Assembly (NCBI GenBank): GCA_902766125.1
Contig: CACXCG010000021.1
Location: 62,001 to 126,000, forward strand
Source: an uncultured Spirochaetaceae bacterium
GTDB lineage: Bacteria; Spirochaetota; Spirochaetia; Treponematales; Treponemataceae
Length of the DNA stretch: 64,000 nt
Reading direction: 5' to 3'
Shown: in pieces, positions 61,533 to 64,000 of the stretch
How the letters are laid out: each line of letters begins with the position of its first letter
How positions within the stretch are numbered: the stretch's first letter is position 1
Translations under genes and position numbers: made by a program
The notes under the pieces: generated by a model
Told to the model about the DNA's origin: nothing
What the model saw: only the letters and a program-made list of their open reading frames with translations
The model's database searches: none

Positions 61533-62732
61533 GTGAAAGTGTCGTGTAACACCAAAAAACTGATTGTTCTCTTTCTATTCATAACCTTATGCTGCTTTGC
61601 GTGTGCTGACGGTTTTAAACTGTGGGCTCAGGACTCTGCAGTTGGTGTGCAGACAACTGGGGTTCACCCGGATGAGGATGAACGTGTTGTTCCGCTTGCA
61701 CTCGAAGGCATTTGGGAAAACTATAACCGATATGTCGTATTTGATACCGGATATCTTTCAGAACATGCACAGGATGCCTCAATTCCTCAGATAGTACTGC
61801 GTATGTTCTATCAGTGGTATGATGACCGTGCTGCAGAGAGTTCAGCATATACGCAGAAAGAAAATCGTGACCGTAACGACACCACTGATGCTCCTGCCGT
61901 TGAAATGTCTGTTACCTATGTTCCCTTAACGTATGAAGCATATCCTTTAGAGACGGGAGTGCAGACCACACTGGACAATGGAGATGTGCTGTATGCCTCA
62001 GAAACCCTTTCCGGAGCGTGGGACATTCAGATTGTATATGCACATGACAAGACCGTTTACCACGTTCCGGTGGCAGTAATCGGAAACAAGCTGTACCTTA
62101 ACTTTATTGTCAAAAATCTTTCAACCATCGGCATTGAATCAAGTAATGACCAGCTGCTGAACGGATACTGGCGCGACTGGGGAAGGGCAAGCGGAATTCT
62201 GATTAGTCCTCCGTATAACGAAAAAGAGATGGTGTCTTATTTTGTAACTGATGATGCCGTGTATTATATCCGTTACTGGCGCACTGACATGGAATTTGAC
62301 GATGGAGCGGTTGCAGTTTTTTCTGACGGAAGTCAGTCGTTTGAAGTTCCCAAGCATTTGCGTGCTCAGGGGCAGGTCTATACCTGTGTTAACGGAAGAG
62401 GCTCCAAAATCCGCAACATAACAAAAAGCAATGCACTGCCGGAAGAAATGACGCTCAATCAGGTAACGGTTTTACGGCACGGAACTGATGCAGACGGAAA
62501 TGAAATAACCTGGCTTGAAAAGGCAGCCACAATCTGTGCACTGGGAGAACCGTACCTTACGCTTACCGACGGAACAAGAACCATAGAGCAGATTGTTACG
62601 GAAGCAAACGCACGAAGAAAACCAGATCCTCCGCCGTTATTCCCTCCGCATGGAATTCTTGACTTTGACTGGTCTATTGTTGACCGTCCTCCGCAGAACT
62701 GGTTCAAGCGAAATTCTCAACTGGGAAAATAA
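61533..62732 (+). CDS. Secreted hypothetical protein
   Basis: 399 residues from GTG 61533. A hydrophobic N-terminal segment (KLIVLFLFITLCCFACADG) serves as a signal peptide and could be a lipoprotein signal (CFAC). The mature protein is rich in Asp, Tyr and Trp, with beta-strand-like stretches (VYYIRYWRTDMEF) and no recognised domain. It lies 25 bases after thiI. It is convergent with the next gene. Confidence 0.7.
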   Translation: MKVSCNTKKLIVLFLFITLCCFACADGFKLWAQDSAVGVQTTGVHPDEDERVVPLALEGIWENYNRYVVFDTGYLSEHAQDASIPQIVLRMFYQWYDDRAAESSAYTQKENRDRNDTTDAPAVEMSVTYVPLTYEAYPLETGVQTTLDNGDVLYASETLSGAWDIQIVYAHDKTVYHVPVAVIGNKLYLNFIVKNLSTIGIESSNDQLLNGYWRDWGRASGILISPPYNEKEMVSYFVTDDAVYYIRYWRTDMEFDDGAVAVFSDGSQSFEVPKHLRAQGQVYTCVNGRGSKIRNITKSNALPEEMTLNQVTVLRHGTDADGNEITWLEKAATICALGEPYLTLTDGTRTIEQIVTEANARRKPDPPPLFPPHGILDFDWSIVDRPPQNWFKRNSQLGK

Positions 62733-62738
62733 ACTGTC

Positions 62739-63269
62739 TTATTTGTTTACGCTTACAAGCTGCAGGTAATCAATGCACAGATGTTTACTTGCGGCTTTTT
62801 TCTTTTTGTCTGCAGTAATGCGTATGGTTATAGTCTTTGGAGAATCAACCTGAATGTATACGGGAATGCGTGTTGTCAGTTCCCACACACCTAAGGGCGG
62901 GTTACTGGGGTACACCGAATAGCTGGTGTCATCTACGGTAACGGTTAAAAACGAACGGTCTGTATCTCTTGCACGCATTTTTAAAAGCAGTTCATACGTA
63001 CCTTCTTTAAGCTGTATGCGGGTTTCAAGACTGTCGCTTTCTTTTGCAAGTGGAACATACTGACCGCCACTTGCACCTGCATCCTCTGCAATAGAAGTTC
63101 CGGTAACAAGCATTGCTTCTGCTTCAATCTTAAGTCCCGGTGCCCTGTAGGTATGCACTGTATTGGGATCAACTGCTTTGCGGCTGTCTTTTGTGCTGCC
63201 GGTGGTTACACATGCGGTAAGGGTAATAATCAGGGTGGCACATACGCTCAGGAAAAAAATGCGTTTCAT
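62739..63269 (-). CDS. Lipoprotein with CBM6/35-like beta-sandwich
   Basis: 176 residues from ATG 63269 (AAGGAG upstream); a longer frame adds 27 unsupported residues. The signal ends in lipobox LTAC (Cys20). The mature part starts with IEAEAM and includes GGQYVPL, YELLLKMRARD and KHLCIDYLQLV, the usual order of strands in CBM6/CBM35-type carbohydrate-binding modules. Sugar binding is a family-based guess. Confidence 0.75.
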   Translation of the reverse strand: MKRIFFLSVCATLIITLTACVTTGSTKDSRKAVDPNTVHTYRAPGLKIEAEAMLVTGTSIAEDAGASGGQYVPLAKESDSLETRIQLKEGTYELLLKMRARDTDRSFLTVTVDDTSYSVYPSNPPLGVWELTTRIPVYIQVDSPKTITIRITADKKKKAASKHLCIDYLQLVSVNK

Positions 63270-63285
63270 ACAGTCTCCTTTGAAT

Positions 63286-64000
63286 CTATAATTTAGGTAC
63301 GCGCGGTTTTGCAAAGTTTTTGAGCATGTTCTGCAAAAGCTGGTGCGCATCTTCTGCTTCTACTGCACTGGGCGGTTCATGATACTGCACAAGGTTTGCA
63401 GGAATCTCATCCAAGAAACGGCTGGGTTCACAGTCAACGTCAACCTTCATTCTGCGTCTTTTTCTGCAGGATGAAATGAGCAGTCTGTCCTGCGCACGGG
63501 TTACGGCAACATAAAAGAGCCTTCGTTCTTCTTCTATCGCTTTGTCTCCGCCTTCTTCAACGGCACGTGCATGCGGCATAAGTCCTTCTTCGGCTCCTGC
63601 AATAAACACAACCGGAAACTCCAGTCCCTTTGATGCATGAACGGTCATGAGGTTTACCTTTCCCTTGTCCTGTTCTTCATCCAGATCATCGCGTGACAAA
63701 AGGGTAATGCGGTTAAGGTATGCATACAGACTGGTGTCTTCGTTTTCAGGATTGTTTTCCCACTGTTCCATACTGCGGATAAGGCTTTCTATGTTCATGT
63801 ACTTAAAGCGTGCAGCTTTTTCGCTTTTGGGATTTTCGCCAATCAGAAAATCAAAGTAATTGATTTCTTCAACAAGTGCATGAACTTTTTTGCTTAAACC
63901 CTTACCGCCCAGCATTGTCTTGTTTGCTTCGATAATCGAAGTGAATGACTCCAGGTCTGCACGTGTCTTTTCGCTTACCGGACAGGACTCCGGGGAACAG
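63286..64000 (-). CDS. UvrD/PcrA/Rep-family helicase, C-terminal part (5' end outside window)
   Basis: The minus-strand frame is open to the right edge, giving about 237 residues. Superfamily 1 motifs near the C-terminus are visible: VNLMTVHASKGLEFPVVFIAG (motif V region), EEERRLFYVAVTRAQDRL (motif VI) and a Lys/Arg-rich tail. The N-terminal Walker A part is outside the window. Likely PcrA or UvrD for DNA repair. The exact subfamily cannot be fixed from this part alone. Confidence 0.9.
   Translation of the reverse strand, partial: CSPESCPVSEKTRADLESFTSIIEANKTMLGGKGLSKKVHALVEEINYFDFLIGENPKSEKAARFKYMNIESLIRSMEQWENNPENEDTSLYAYLNRITLLSRDDLDEEQDKGKVNLMTVHASKGLEFPVVFIAGAEEGLMPHARAVEEGGDKAIEEERRLFYVAVTRAQDRLLISSCRKRRRMKVDVDCEPSRFLDEIPANLVQYHEPPSAVEAEDAHQLLQNMLKNFAKPRVPKL

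Noticed and set aside
63286..64000. Truncated helicase pseudogene
   Set aside because: The frame stays open to the right edge with helicase motifs in order, so it is cut by the window rather than broken.

Overview
The window reads as chromosome of a gut- or rumen-type Treponema or a close spirochaete. The basis is the AURKAIP1/COX24-type 29-residue protein, an ileS gene followed by a lipoprotein gene (an arrangement I recall as Tp0452-Tp0453 in T. pallidum), a large acidic repeat protein beside two motility-associated DUF115/MAF-type proteins, a secreted GH5 cellulase with Ser/Thr/Gly linkers, and a fermentative fumarate-reducing operon. Nearly everything is coding. There is no gap over about 150 bases, and I see no tRNA, rRNA, insertion sequence, prophage or CRISPR array.

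Region 1 (1-10760, minus strand) looks like one co-directional operon: an LDH/MDH-family dehydrogenase, fumC, hdrB, hdrC, hdrA, mvhD/flxD, flxC, flxB, flxA, an FrdB-like iron-sulfur protein and a soluble FrdA-like flavoprotein that runs off the left edge. Several junctions overlap by 1-16 bases. The simplest reading is an NADH-dependent, flavin-based electron-bifurcating Hdr-Flx complex wired to a cytoplasmic fumarate reductase and co-expressed with the enzymes that feed it fumarate. This is the strongest candidate in the window for an undescribed system. A sigma70-like promoter with a perfect dyad in its spacer lies at 10819-10847.

Region 2 (10892-19396, plus strand) is housekeeping: a JAMM-domain/DinG helicase fusion, plsC, a 57-residue zinc-ribbon protein, rpsT, an HU-like protein, lnt, a bactofilin, rho with a disordered NRYG-repeat segment, and rpmE. 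Four clear TTGAC/TATAnT promoters punctuate it.

Region 3 (19469-33499) has, on the minus strand, a lipoprotein GH5 endoglucanase with three tandem unknown modules and an RlmK-like methyltransferase. On the plus strand are a DEAD-box helicase, a YbiT-like ABC-F protein whose second P-loop is destroyed, a BspA-type LRR protein with Asp/Tyr-rich tracts, ileS, and two lipoproteins.

Region 4 (33491-41260, minus strand) is a five-gene operon: a 929-residue acidic repeat protein, an unknown protein, two DUF115/MAF-like proteins and a membrane protein with a degenerate GGDEF-like domain. It may be linked to flagella or the cell envelope.

Region 5 (41400-56757) holds an FtsB-like protein, tsaC/sua5, a secreted protein, smpB, a signal peptidase I with Arg in place of the catalytic Lys, hemW, the 29-residue AURKAIP1-like gene, and a dxs-folP-cdaA-cdaR-acpS-DUF2225-truA run. 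The c-di-AMP synthase pair sits inside that run. Convergent priA and udg follow, then a GT28-like glycosyltransferase that may be leaderless.

Region 6 (56790-64000) encodes two overlapping outer-membrane beta-barrel candidates, thiI, a secreted unknown, a lipoprotein with a CBM-like beta-sandwich, and the C-terminal part of a UvrD/PcrA helicase cut by the right edge.
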